Assembly (NCBI RefSeq): GCF_003010955.1
Contig: NZ_PGGO01000001.1
Location: 490,322 to 554,321 of the forward strand
DNA: 64,000 nucleotides
Origin: Phyllobacterium brassicacearum
GTDB lineage: Bacteria; Pseudomonadota; Alphaproteobacteria; Rhizobiales; Rhizobiaceae
Direction of reading: 5' to 3'
Positions 36,010-44,888 of this stretch are shown here, piece by piece. Numbering within the stretch: position 1 is the stretch's first letter; each line of letters starts with the position of its first letter. Made by a program: the position numbers and the translations under genes. The notes below the pieces were generated by a model. That model was not told the origin of the DNA, made no database searches, and saw only the letters and a list, made by a program, of their open reading frames with translations.

Positions 36010-37572
36010 ATGTCGAAGCTTCGCATTGGCGTTCTAGCGGCATCAATGGATCAATTGCGGAATTGGGAACTCAAACTTCTCAACGACATTCTGACTGATG
36101 ATCAGCTCGATTTTTGCGCGGTTCTGTTGACCAAACCGTTCGCGGCACCAGCCGCACCATTGTTAGGCCGGATGCTGTACAGTTTGGATAAGCGGGTATT
36201 TGCGCGTCAGCCGCCTTATCCTGCCAAGCAGGTGCTATCCCGCTTGCGAACCCGACCGGTTGTGAACCTTCTTGACGGCGATGACTTATCGAACTTGAAT
36301 CTCGACGTTGTCATCCGCCTTGCGGCCGAGCCGCTTGCGGATGAATTGCTCAAGAGCATCCGCTTTGGCGAATGGACTTTGAGTTTCACCGAGACACAGT
36401 CTTCAACCTTTGATTGGACAGGATTTTGGGAGGTCAAAGAACAAGCGCCTTTGACGATCACCGCAGTGAATGCACGTCAGGCTTCCGAAACCGAGCCCAA
36501 GACACTTGCGACAGCAGCCTATAACACCAAGTTCAGTGCCGCACTGAACGGCGCGTTCGTCGAAGAAAAGTCAGTCATTCTGATGATGCGCGAATTGAGG
36601 CGGCTTGCGGATACGCGTGAACTCAAGGTTCAACGGCAAGAGCGATTGAAAGCCAAAACTGCCATGCCAGGCACGCTCGATGCCGCCGCCTACCTGTTCA
36701 GACTGGGAGGCAATGTTCTTGGAAAAATCATGATCCAGGCCAGATCCAGGCTTGGTCTCGATGCAAGAAGCTGGCGTGTCCATATCGGGCGTGGGACGGT
36801 CGAGAACTTCTCTCCCGGGCAAACAACCGAGCTAAAGCTCGCTGACGGCATGTGGGCCGCGGATCCTTTCCTATTCCGCTGGAACAACGAAGACTATATT
36901 TTCTTCGAATGCTTTCCGAATAACCGCCAGAACGCCTGGATCTCAGTTGCGAAATTGACGGATAATAAGGTCGAGCTGCTCGGCACCTGTTTGCGGACGA
37001 GCTATCATTTGTCATATCCATTCATCTTCAATGATGGTGGCGACATCTTCATGATACCTGAAACGCATCAGACAAATCGTGTCGAGGTGTGGCGTTGCAC
37101 GCAATTCCCGCTACGATGGGAACTCTATGCGACGACACTGGAGGGTCAGAGCCCGGCCGACACAATCATGTTCCGAGCCCATGGACAATGGTGGCTGCTC
37201 ACGTCGCTGTCGGATCATTACGCCTACATGGATCACTGCAGTGAACTTTATGCATTTGCTGTCGATGGCCCAGCGCTACGTTCAGTTGTTCCGCACAAGC
37301 GCAATCCCGTCCTTATTGGCAGCGACGTTGCCCGAAATGCCGGTCGCGTCCACATGGTGGACGGCCGTTTGCTGCGGCCATCCCAATGCAATTCGAACGG
37401 CACCTATGGCTACGGACTCAACATCCAGGAAATCACGAAAATCGATAGCGATAATTATGCCGAGAGCGTTGTCAGGCTTGTAAGACCTGATTTCATGTCC
37501 GGAATTGTCGGATGCCACCACATCGACGTTCTTGGCGATCGCTTTGTCATTGATCTGTGCAAAGCCAAATAA
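36010..37572 (+). CDS. Formyltransferase-like / five-bladed propeller glycosyltransferase-type protein
   Basis: This 520-residue cytoplasmic protein has an N-terminal Rossmann-like half (RIGVLAASMDQLRNWELKLL and VVIRLAAEPLADELLKSI) resembling methionyl-tRNA formyltransferase folds. Its C-terminal half has propeller repeats (MWAADPFLFRWNNEDYIFFE, YHLSYPFIFNDGGDIFMIPE, GRLLRPSQCNSNGTYGYGL). Such proteins are often labelled glucosamine inositolphosphorylceramide transferase-like. It lies between Wzx and the initiating transferase and probably adds or modifies a sugar. The reaction is unknown. Confidence 0.7.
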   Translation: MSKLRIGVLAASMDQLRNWELKLLNDILTDDQLDFCAVLLTKPFAAPAAPLLGRMLYSLDKRVFARQPPYPAKQVLSRLRTRPVVNLLDGDDLSNLNLDVVIRLAAEPLADELLKSIRFGEWTLSFTETQSSTFDWTGFWEVKEQAPLTITAVNARQASETEPKTLATAAYNTKFSAALNGAFVEEKSVILMMRELRRLADTRELKVQRQERLKAKTAMPGTLDAAAYLFRLGGNVLGKIMIQARSRLGLDARSWRVHIGRGTVENFSPGQTTELKLADGMWAADPFLFRWNNEDYIFFECFPNNRQNAWISVAKLTDNKVELLGTCLRTSYHLSYPFIFNDGGDIFMIPETHQTNRVEVWRCTQFPLRWELYATTLEGQSPADTIMFRAHGQWWLLTSLSDHYAYMDHCSELYAFAVDGPALRSVVPHKRNPVLIGSDVARNAGRVHMVDGRLLRPSQCNSNGTYGYGLNIQEITKIDSDNYAESVVRLVRPDFMSGIVGCHHIDVLGDRFVIDLCKAK

Positions 37573-37996
37573 TACCCGGCAATTCAGCAGCGGCCCATCC
37601 GAAAGCGGAAGTTTGACCGGTATTTATTGCCGATTCTGAAGACTTTTTGACGAGTATTTCACGATTATTTTATCAACCATAAATCTTCCCCCGAATCATT
37701 AGTAATTATTGCTAGGGCTCGGGAGTATGCCGTTAATCACTATTAATTATTGACGGAAAACCAATATACTATACCTTATTTGCACAAGCAGAATCATAAA
37801 AAAGAACACTATAACAATACACTAACGACAATACTTGTACATATTGCGTATAACTTGTCTTGGTATTGTATCCAGCTTTGATAGTTCTTGGGGTATCAAC
37901 GAGTGACGCTGATCGCGGAGTGACAATCTCACGATCTGAAAGCAACGTGCTTGAAGGGCGTTCAAAAATTCGAAAGGGTGGGTCGGGGCCAACATC
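37573..37996. promoter_or_regulatory. AT-rich intergenic region upstream of the initiating sugar transferase
   Basis: No gene is seen in 424 bases. A near-repeated AATTATTG element occurs at about 37704 and 37746 within strongly AT-rich DNA. The promoter of the rightward transferase should lie here. A leftward 73-codon open frame at 37822-38043 has no supporting features. Confidence 0.45.
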
Positions 37997-38674
37997 ATGT
38001 CGTACATATCAGAACCGCTGATTGAACAGCGGGCCGAAAACACGCCGGTAAAAAGCCGGTTTCTCTATGAAACGGCCAAGAGGACGCTCGATATTGTTTT
38101 TGCGATCGCTGCGCTCATTTTTCTCTTCCCCGTTTTGGTTGGCATCATTGTCGCGCTGGCAATGCATGACGGCTTTCCGGTCGTCTTCAAACAGCGACGT
38201 ATCGGGTTGAACGGAAAAGAATTCACTTGTTACAAGTTCCGTACCATGGCGAAAGATGCAGACGCGCGCCTGGCGGCATTGCTCGCTGAGTCTCCGGAAA
38301 TACTGCGTGAATGGACGGAAAGCCAAAAGCTCAAGACCGATCCGAGAATACACAGACTTGGACGATTTTTACGCGTCTCAAGCCTCGACGAGCTGCCTCA
38401 GTTCATCAATGTCATTCGCGGCGAAATGAGCATTGTCGGGCCGCGACCTATCGTGATGAACGAAATCTGCCGTTACGGGGACTCGTACCGTTACTACAAG
38501 GCGATGAAGCCCGGAATAACCGGCTTGTGGCAAGTCAGCGGCCGGAGCAGCACCGGCTATGAAGCCAGGGTTAAACTCGACACCGACTATTTCAAGACGC
38601 GATCCATCTGGGTCGATTTAAGGATCATGATACGCACGGCCTGGGTCGTGTTCCTAGCGAAAGGCAGTTGCTAA
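37997..38674 (+). CDS. Initiating undecaprenyl-phosphate sugar phosphotransferase (ExoY/WbaP C-terminal type)
   Basis: The 225-residue protein is the short ExoY form. It has one re-entrant helix (TLDIVFAIAALIFLFPVLVG, about residues 30-49), then KFRTMAKDAD, the signature SSLDELPQFINVIRGEMSIV with GPRP, and the C-terminal TGLWQVSGRS. It transfers a sugar-1-phosphate to undecaprenyl phosphate and so starts the repeat unit of the polysaccharide. It is rightward and probably monocistronic. Confidence 0.95.
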   Translation: MSYISEPLIEQRAENTPVKSRFLYETAKRTLDIVFAIAALIFLFPVLVGIIVALAMHDGFPVVFKQRRIGLNGKEFTCYKFRTMAKDADARLAALLAESPEILREWTESQKLKTDPRIHRLGRFLRVSSLDELPQFINVIRGEMSIVGPRPIVMNEICRYGDSYRYYKAMKPGITGLWQVSGRSSTGYEARVKLDTDYFKTRSIWVDLRIMIRTAWVVFLAKGSC

Positions 38675-38753
38675 AGCAAAGCACCTGCCTTCTCGCGGCG
38701 ACGGTACGACCAGACAATGCGATTTCACACAACTACTATTGCCCGGGGTATTT

Positions 38754-39020
38754 ATGCGTCACCGCCTGCAGACATTTTGTCCTTCAAAAACGGTGCATTC
38801 GCGCATCGTGAATGCCCTGTGGATCGAGAATGGTGGCACACCCTGGAATATGCCGCCCGATTGGGAACCGGATCGCGCTTGGGCGTCGCAGCTGGATCTG
38901 AACCTGATACCCAATCTCGGTCCGATGTCTGTGGCAATTCTGGAAGAATGGCTCGCGGCCGGCGACGACGAAGATCCAGGCGAAGAGAACGAGGCTCCTG
39001 AACCGGAGCCCAAAGAGTAG
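38754..39020 (+). CDS. Small protein with a helix-hairpin-helix-like motif
   Basis: The 88-residue product reads from ATG 38754, with GGGG 4-5 bases ahead; a TTG at 38739 is possible. The middle shows LNLIPNLGPMSVAILEEW, similar to helix-hairpin-helix segments such as those of TfoX C-terminal or DNA-binding proteins. The tail is strongly acidic (GDDEDPGEENEAPEPEPKE). It may be a small DNA- or protein-binding factor. The family is not confirmed. Confidence 0.6.
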   Translation: MRHRLQTFCPSKTVHSRIVNALWIENGGTPWNMPPDWEPDRAWASQLDLNLIPNLGPMSVAILEEWLAAGDDEDPGEENEAPEPEPKE

Positions 39021-39023
39021 CGG

Positions 39024-39170
39024 TCAGATAAGGCGCCAGACCACAGTCCAGAAAATTACGCAGATCAAAAGGGCTGCCCAACGAATCAGATACTTTTCCT
39101 CGACCATGTCGAAAAAAGACTTCGACCGACGGTCGTCGGATGATTTCAAATTCTCTGATGAATTTTGCAT
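39024..39170 (-). CDS. Small single-membrane-helix protein
   Basis: The 48-residue product starts MQNSSENLKSSDDRRSKSFF and ends in a hydrophobic helix LIRWAALLICVIFWTVVWRL. It has a polar, charged N terminus and one C-terminal membrane span. The ribosome site is weak, so this is a candidate only. It converges with the helix-hairpin-helix gene, and its stop is 4 bases past that gene's stop. Confidence 0.45.
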   Translation of the reverse strand: MQNSSENLKSSDDRRSKSFFDMVEEKYLIRWAALLICVIFWTVVWRLI

Positions 39171-39370
39171 CGATCTCTGGAGTTAGGACTCGTCGATCAA
39201 GATCGCTGATCTAATCCTGAACTAGGCCAAATGTTGGCCGCGCCAAGGATTTAATCACCTCTCTCACCCCTCAATACAGACTATAAGCCATAAATATGAA
39301 TAAATGGATAGCCGTAGGGGCCCGTTCAACGTGGTATCCTCAAAATGTGTAATCCATAGTGTCCAAAAAA

Positions 39371-40669
39371 CTACAGCGAACCCGACAATGGCTGAGCCGA
39401 TTGCGCGGCCGGCGGACGAACCTGGAAAGAATTTGCGTCCAGTCGTTCTTGCTCGGCGAGACGCGAACGATAGAGAGCAATGAATTCGTTGCACCAGCTC
39501 TGGGGCGTATTTGCCAATCTTGGCGAGAGCTCAAAGGCGAGCTCACTCATTTTATGAACCACCATGTCGTCATCCAGTTTGGCAAAGGCGTCGGCCAGGC
39601 TTGACGCGTTTGGCTGTTGAGCAACGATACCGCAACCCAGTTGGTGGGCTTCGTTGGCCACGAAGGCGGTCTTGAAGGCCACAATTGGAATACCGCTTTG
39701 CAGGCTTTCATGGGCTACCAACCCAAAGGGCTCGGGTAGCCTGCTCGGCATGACGACAAACCGCGCGTCCTGCAACAACCGGTTGATTTCTTCATGCGTG
39801 CGCCATCCCTCCCATTGGACATCGGGGTAGCGCTGCAGCAATTCTGTGCGGAATGCTCCATCACCGATGACGCGAAGTTTGCGGCCGACACGGCGCGCAG
39901 CCTCAGCGGCGATATCAACGCCTTTTTCGAATTCCAGCCGGCCAATGATGAAGATATCGCTGTTCTTCTCCGCCGTAACGCGTGCTTTTGCGAATGGCTT
40001 GACTGGATTGAGCACAGTCTTGATGCGTTCCCTGGGGATGCCACCCCGCTCCAGCCAAGCGTTCATCATTGGATGGATCGATGCGATCGTGCAGTAGGAA
40101 TTCGACAGGTCCAGCAATTGCGTGCGCAGCCACGAGCGCGTGAAACGCCACAACTTGTCTGCATAGCGCCTTTTGTCGCAATTGGAGACGAGGCATTTCC
40201 CGCTCAAAGGCGTCAATTCACAAACGGTGTTCTGTTTGAAATTGGCGTAGCTGCCGTTCGGGCATACCAGCGTGAAATCATGAGCCGATACGACCAATCG
40301 GTCGTGCACGGGCTTGAGCGCAGAGAAAATCGACGGTGACAGGATCTGCGCCCACGCATGGACATGATAGATGGTGCCCGGCGTGTCGTTGTGCTGAATG
40401 TAACGGCGGATCGCCTTATGAGCTGCCACATTATAGGCGCCGTTGATGATGCGTTTGTGTATGGGCAATTTCAGCAGCGGTGCGCTGCCAAGCCCAGCAA
40501 CCTCGATCTCATCGTCATGCAAAGAAAAATCCGCACCGGAATCGCCGCTGAGAAAAGTCACGGGAATGCCGGCCTCAAACAAGAGCCGTGCGGACAAGAG
40601 AGCTAGCGCTGCCGCTCCGCCGCTCGCTACTGCCTCGTCGTTGATAATGACAACACGTTCCAGAGTCAT
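39371..40669 (-). CDS. Family 4 glycosyltransferase
   Basis: From ATG 40669 with GGAGG 6 bases ahead the product is 432 residues. The GT-B fold shows an N-terminal Gly-rich site (AVASGGAAALALLSARLLFE) and a donor site in the C-terminal half (FIIGRLEFEKGVDIAAEAAR) with the EX7E-type motif in EPFGLVAHESLQSGIPIVAF. It probably adds a hexose to the lipid-linked repeat unit. It follows the second GT4 gene on the same strand, 14 bases after its stop. Confidence 0.9.
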   Translation of the reverse strand: MTLERVVIINDEAVASGGAAALALLSARLLFEAGIPVTFLSGDSGADFSLHDDEIEVAGLGSAPLLKLPIHKRIINGAYNVAAHKAIRRYIQHNDTPGTIYHVHAWAQILSPSIFSALKPVHDRLVVSAHDFTLVCPNGSYANFKQNTVCELTPLSGKCLVSNCDKRRYADKLWRFTRSWLRTQLLDLSNSYCTIASIHPMMNAWLERGGIPRERIKTVLNPVKPFAKARVTAEKNSDIFIIGRLEFEKGVDIAAEAARRVGRKLRVIGDGAFRTELLQRYPDVQWEGWRTHEEINRLLQDARFVVMPSRLPEPFGLVAHESLQSGIPIVAFKTAFVANEAHQLGCGIVAQQPNASSLADAFAKLDDDMVVHKMSELAFELSPRLANTPQSWCNEFIALYRSRLAEQERLDANSFQVRPPAAQSAQPLSGSL

Positions 40670-40683
40670 TGCAGCCTCCGCAG

Positions 40684-41910
40684 CTATAAGATCGGACGCA
40701 TCACGTTCGAATTGGCCTGTGGTTTGGTTTTCATCGACAGGACCAGGCCGTTCGTCCTGACCCAAGTTTCGCCGACCGCAGGCGCGTTGGCCTCGATCTG
40801 ATCCACTGTGGCCTGAACCGCACGCCGTTCGAACTCCTTGCGAACAAGGGCAGCGATCTTCTTCTTGAAATTATCCTTGCTGAACCGCAATGAATGGGCG
40901 CGGATCGCCGCCGGCGAGAAACTGTCGGCCATGGCTTCAAAGCGCTTGACGCTCTCGGTGAGGCTATCGACGGTCTGCTCGAAAAACAATACGCCCGAGA
41001 GACCGTCGATAACGGTATCAACTGCTCCACCCCGCCCAAAAGCAATCACAGGTCTACCGCTTGCCATCACCTCAACTGGAACAATGCCGAAATCCTCTTC
41101 GCCCGGGAAGATCAAAGCCTTGCACCGCGCCATATGGCTCTTCAACGATGCGAAGGGTTGATGATCGAGGAACCGAATGGTTGGCCCGGCACGGCTCTTC
41201 AGTTTTTCCATTTCCTCGCCGGTACCAATGACGACGAGGTTCTTGTTCATCGCGGTGAATGCATCGACCGCCAGGTCGACACGCTTGTACCCGACAAGTT
41301 GTCCTGCACACAGATAGAAGTCTTCTGTGGTGTCGGAAATTGCGAAATCATCAACTGAGACCGGCGGATGGATAACCACCGCATCGCGCCGGTAATATTT
41401 CTGTACACGGTTGGCGATGTGGCGCGAATTGGCCACAAAACAATCTACCCGGGCACTGGTCGATACATCCCACTGCCGTAGCCACGATGCGATGAACGGC
41501 ATGAACAGTTTCTTCACGAAGCCTGCGCTCGAATGGTAGAAGAAGTAATGATCCCAGATGTAGCGCATCGGCGAATGGCAATAGCACACGTGCACCGCAT
41601 CGGGCTTGGGTATGATCCCCTTTGCCGGACCGGACTCGCTAGAGATGACCAGATCGTACTCGGTCAGATTCATGCTCTCCAGCGCCAATGGCATGATAGG
41701 GAGAAGCATTTGGTAGTACTTCTTGGAGCCCGGGATTTTTTGCAGGAATGAGGTGGTGATCTTGTGGTTCTTCAAGCGGCCCGAGATCGCGTCCGGATTA
41801 TAGACCAGCGTGAAAATGTCGGCGTCCGGATAGAGCTCGCTAAGAGCTTCCAGTACTTTTTCCCCACCCCGCATCGACAAAAGCCAGTAATGGACAATTG
41901 CTACTTTCAC
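40684..41910 (-). CDS. Family 4 glycosyltransferase (WbaZ-like)
   Basis: The product is 408 residues from the GTG at 41910, where GAGGGG sits 7 bases ahead; a longer reading begins at 41949. It opens KVAIVHYWLLSMRGGEKVLE, typical of mannosyl- or related transferases. The donor site has LCAGQLVGYKRVDLAVDAF and the EX7E region FPGEEDFGIVPVEVMASGRP. It should act at the inner-membrane face on lipid-linked sugars, with the GT4 gene immediately downstream. Confidence 0.9.
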   Translation of the reverse strand: MKVAIVHYWLLSMRGGEKVLEALSELYPDADIFTLVYNPDAISGRLKNHKITTSFLQKIPGSKKYYQMLLPIMPLALESMNLTEYDLVISSESGPAKGIIPKPDAVHVCYCHSPMRYIWDHYFFYHSSAGFVKKLFMPFIASWLRQWDVSTSARVDCFVANSRHIANRVQKYYRRDAVVIHPPVSVDDFAISDTTEDFYLCAGQLVGYKRVDLAVDAFTAMNKNLVVIGTGEEMEKLKSRAGPTIRFLDHQPFASLKSHMARCKALIFPGEEDFGIVPVEVMASGRPVIAFGRGGAVDTVIDGLSGVLFFEQTVDSLTESVKRFEAMADSFSPAAIRAHSLRFSKDNFKKKIAALVRKEFERRAVQATVDQIEANAPAVGETWVRTNGLVLSMKTKPQANSNVMRPIL

Positions 41911-42275
41911 GACATCGCCCCTCAGCTGAAACCTAGCCCTGCCGCGCACCGGGAAGGCGCGCAGAATGCGGCTGGTTTCGTTGTTATTTTGTATTGGTAA
42001 AGCTGGACGGATTATGTGTAGTGCTACGCCGGAATTCCAAATTCAATTCTAATAGAATTCCGGCGTAGGTCCCCCACTGACTGCCCGCTTGCTCCCACAC
42101 ACGTTCTGATTTTCTTATTACTTTTTCATGCGTTTAAACTTGCGACCACGAGATCAAAATTAGGTGCACCCCCGTTACGCAAGCGTGACTCAAAGGTAAT
42201 TTCGTCGATTTTTAGTTATTTTCAGCCTAATCAATAGGATTGTACGTCGATCGGGTAAGGCCAACCTAAACGCTT
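41911..42275. other. Intergenic region with a strong inverted repeat
   Basis: No gene is seen. It separates the RiPP-like operon (ending at 42276) from the glycosyltransferase pair and includes the palindrome listed at 42024-42068. The DNA is AT-rich with a GTCCCCC stretch after the palindrome. Confidence 0.5.
42024..42068. repeat. Perfect 14-bp inverted repeat
   Basis: CTACGCCGGAATTC (42024-42037) pairs perfectly with GAATTCCGGCGTAG (42055-42068) across 17 bases. A second, nested pairing, AATTCT with AGAATT, is possible inside. It lacks a T tract on either strand, so it is not a standard terminator. Confidence 0.85.
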
Positions 42276-43016
42276 CTAAACGCGCAGCTTGCGCCATTGC
42301 GAGGTTTCATTGAATTGCCACCCGGCAAAATCGGTGGCCACCTCTCCGAGCGGGGCAAAACGTTTCCGCTCCAGCAGCGCATCAAGCAATGCCTCCGCAT
42401 CCTCACGTTTGATATTGCGGATGTGCGGTTTCAGCCGCTCCGCGGCGTGATCGATATCGGACGAAACAGCATCGAAGATGCGCCGCCACGTGCGTTCCTT
42501 GAAGAACACAGCATCGGCTTTGGCGCGAACGAGGTCGCGCTCATCGGCACTGATCGCTCCGGCCGCCAATGCCGCATCGAGCGTTGCATCGACCGTGACC
42601 ATCGCCTCGCTGAACGCGACGTAACCGAATTCAGCCGGCGCGTGCACCTGGGCAACCGCTGCATCGTCTTCCAAACCGCCAAACGCATAACGCTCAAACA
42701 CTTTGCCGATACCGATCATCCCAAAGAGGTGGCATTCGGCAGCGCGCAAGGCGCCCATGCTGGCGGCGCCATAGACGACGGCGCCCTGTGACAGCGCGTG
42801 AAGAATTTCCTTGTGCCAGACGGCGGCGACATCCTCGAAGCGCCCATCGACCAGGCCGATGACGCGAAAGCCCTGATCCACGGCATGGGTAATGTCACCG
42901 CATTTCGCCGGGCCACGGCATGTCAGCGCATATTCGGGCAGGACACGATCTTCGCCGGCACGTACCGGCACGAACTCTGTTCCGGAAAGGCTTGGACCTG
43001 CAAACAGGATTTTCAT
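42276..43016 (-). CDS. TfuA-like protein, partner of YcaO
   Basis: From ATG 43016 (AGGAG 6 bases ahead) the product is 246 residues, the usual TfuA size. The family core is clear: KILFAGPSLSGTEF at the start and VVYGAASMGALRAAECHLFG near residue 80, followed by FERYAFGGLEDDAAVAQVHA. TfuA acts with YcaO to insert backbone thioamides in methyl-CoM reductase and in thioamidated peptides, and TfuA was first named from trifolitoxin loci. It is the last gene of the leftward unit, 9 bases after ycaO. Confidence 0.92.
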   Translation of the reverse strand: MKILFAGPSLSGTEFVPVRAGEDRVLPEYALTCRGPAKCGDITHAVDQGFRVIGLVDGRFEDVAAVWHKEILHALSQGAVVYGAASMGALRAAECHLFGMIGIGKVFERYAFGGLEDDAAVAQVHAPAEFGYVAFSEAMVTVDATLDAALAAGAISADERDLVRAKADAVFFKERTWRRIFDAVSSDIDHAAERLKPHIRNIKREDAEALLDALLERKRFAPLGEVATDFAGWQFNETSQWRKLRV

Positions 43017-43024
43017 CGCCGCTC

Positions 43025-44281
43025 CTATTGCCGCAACATGGCGTTGAGCGCCCGCCCGCCGAAGCGGTGCTTGCGTATGCCGGCCGGGCTTTCGAGCTCG
43101 TTGACCAATACGCGGCACACCGACATGTCATATTCCTCGCCGCCAAGCGGCACGGCAACGACGCTGGTAATGCCGCGCTGGCGCAGCGGCTCGAGATAGG
43201 TTTCGAGATTGGCGCGCAAATGCGGTTCGGGTTCATCGAACCGCCAATGATCGGCGGGTTTGGCGTGAATATAGACGGAAAGATCGGGCGCGAGACGCTG
43301 GTGATACTCCGACGGATCGAAATCGTCACGCGCGCCGGAAATATTGGTGATACGCGTCTGCGCTGCCTCGGTGACCGCCCGCATCGCCGCCACCCGCGGC
43401 GACAGATGGCAGCCATAGCCGGCAGCGAGGTCGAAATGCAGATAGGTTGCGTGGTGTGTCGCAGGGCTGATCGTCGCCATGAACACCGGCAGGCCGATGT
43501 CCGACGTCACGTTGAACAGCCGCAGGACAAAGTTGGCCGCAGCGATCCGCTCTGCCAGCCAATGAATGCCGCTATCGGCAAACACCGCAGGATCGACGCA
43601 ACGCGCCTCTACCCCGGCGTCGCGCTGGAAGCGCCAGAGTTCGGTCGCGTCGCGCTCGACGCGTTCACACAATCCGTGAATGACGGCTTCAAGCAGGCAA
43701 TTGCCGGAGGCAAGGCCGTCCGTCGACTGGGAGTAGCGAAAGGATCGCCGCGCCGAGGTGAAATCGAGCGAGACAAGTTCGCGCGGCACGAATACCGGCT
43801 TTTGTTTTATGAGGTCGAAACCTTCGACCCAATAGTCTGTCTCTTCGGGGCCGGCCTCGTCAGCTCCGCGCATCAACAGCATACGGCCGTCAAACACGTC
43901 ATGGCCAGCGTCGCGCAATTCGCGGCGGCTGGCGGCAAAGGACGTGACCGGAACATCTTCAGCAATGGCGATCTCGGCGGCTTCCATCACAGCGGAAGCG
44001 CGAGCGTGAGCGGCGCTGACGCCCTTGCCCTGGCTGACGGCGAGTGTGCGACTGTTGGGACGGACGGCCATCCAGACTGGAATGCCGATGCGATCAAGGC
44101 CGGTGACTTCGGCCATGCGCACGATACCCAAGCGAGAAAAATGCGGGCGCAACCGGTTCACGGTCTCATCCGCATCAATCAATCGCGTAGACGATGGTTC
44201 ACCCGGGCGGAAAGCAGAGCGAAGATTTGCTTCGTCTGCCGCCAGCCGGTCAGGAACCGGAACCCCGGCTAATGGTTTCAT
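43025..44281 (-). CDS. YcaO-family ATP-dependent peptide cyclase/thioamidase
   Basis: From ATG 44281 (GGAG 5 bases ahead) the product is 418 residues; a longer reading from 44311 is possible. The YcaO ATP/Mg motifs are visible: ARASAVMEAAEIAIAEDV (S-x3-E-x2-E) and LLEAVIHGLCERVERDATEL. The C terminus ends RALNAMLRQ, without the PxPxP of azoline cyclases. The enzyme activates the amide oxygen of a peptide with ATP so that a nucleophile can enter. With TfuA next door, sulfur insertion (thioamide) is likely. No flavin dehydrogenase or separate E1-like protein is nearby. Confidence 0.95.
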   Translation of the reverse strand: MKPLAGVPVPDRLAADEANLRSAFRPGEPSSTRLIDADETVNRLRPHFSRLGIVRMAEVTGLDRIGIPVWMAVRPNSRTLAVSQGKGVSAAHARASAVMEAAEIAIAEDVPVTSFAASRRELRDAGHDVFDGRMLLMRGADEAGPEETDYWVEGFDLIKQKPVFVPRELVSLDFTSARRSFRYSQSTDGLASGNCLLEAVIHGLCERVERDATELWRFQRDAGVEARCVDPAVFADSGIHWLAERIAAANFVLRLFNVTSDIGLPVFMATISPATHHATYLHFDLAAGYGCHLSPRVAAMRAVTEAAQTRITNISGARDDFDPSEYHQRLAPDLSVYIHAKPADHWRFDEPEPHLRANLETYLEPLRQRGITSVVAVPLGGEEYDMSVCRVLVNELESPAGIRKHRFGGRALNAMLRQ

Positions 44282-44351
44282 TGCCACTCCATCAGCCTGC
44301 CAATTACGCATCCATTACAAAACTATCCGAAAATCCGGACAGTCATACAGC

Positions 44352-44780
44352 TCAATTTAGCCCGGCGGGGCTCGCTGAAGACATACGCTCCGACGGATTG
44401 CTCCGACTATCAAATGAGAAAGCCCGGTCCGATGGATCGCTGCGGCCGTCAAACGAGAAGGCCCGGTCCGACGGACCGCTACGGCCGTCAAACGAGAAGG
44501 CCCGGTCCGATGGATCACTGCGGGCATCAAACGAGAAGGCCCGTTCCGACGGATCGGTCCGGCCATCGAACGCAAAAATTCGTTCCGATGGATCGCTGCG
44601 GCCGTCCCTAGCAACCATGTCGTTGCCGGTTAAACCGCTAATCGAGTTCAGAAATTCATGGCCAGCCAGCCCCAAAGATTCGATCACATCCCGATCGAGA
44701 CATTCTGCGCTGCGTGTTTCCATGTCCACAAGCCAAAGCTTGTTGCTGTTTGAATCATTCACGATGTAAAACTTTGCCAT
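44352..44780 (-). CDS. Putative multi-core RiPP precursor peptide
   Basis: The 142-residue protein has a leader MAKFYIVNDSNSNKLWLVD with RSAECL, shared with the 83-residue neighbour, then a linker to residue 58. Six tandem 13-residue units (59-136) follow, consensus DGRSDPSDRAFSF, and then a six-residue tail. The only Cys is Cys27 in the leader. AAAGG lies 8 bases before the ATG. It lies 70 bases ahead of ycaO. Charged, Ser/Phe-rich repeats with no Cys fit a thioamidated or otherwise Ser-modified product. The antisense repeat frame on the other strand is a shadow. Confidence 0.85.
   Translation of the reverse strand: MAKFYIVNDSNSNKLWLVDMETRSAECLDRDVIESLGLAGHEFLNSISGLTGNDMVARDGRSDPSERIFAFDGRTDPSERAFSFDARSDPSDRAFSFDGRSGPSDRAFSFDGRSDPSDRAFSFDSRSNPSERMSSASPAGLN
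44373..44606 (-). repeat. Six tandem 39-bp units inside the precursor gene
   Basis: Each 39-base unit codes 13 residues. Units 3-5 are nearly identical in DNA, while units 1, 2 and 6 have drifted, the last being DSRSNPSERMSSA. High identity of the central copies suggests recent duplication, so copy number may vary between strains. Confidence 0.92.
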
Positions 44781-44888
44781 GCGAATAACCTTTCTATGAA
44801 GGAGAGCCCACGTGGCAAGGGTATGACGATTCTAATTCAGATCAAGAAGAAGAATCGCATTGTCATCAATTTCAGCAAATATTTTTAT

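Noticed and set aside
37822..38043. Leftward 73-codon frame before the ExoY-like gene
   Set aside because: It overlaps the start of the transferase and has no support beyond length.
39264..39494. Leftward 76-codon frame with a hydrophobic end
   Set aside because: It overlaps the glycosyltransferase 3' end, and no ribosome site or family is evident.
42276..44281. Azoline-forming (LAP-type) biosynthesis
   Set aside because: No flavin dehydrogenase and no Cys in the cores, and TfuA replaces the usual E1-like partner. Serine-derived azolines cannot be fully excluded.
44194..44769. Long rightward open frame across the precursor repeats
   Set aside because: Tandem 39-bp units keep several frames open on both strands. 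The leftward frame alone has a Shine-Dalgarno site and a leader shared with its neighbour peptide.
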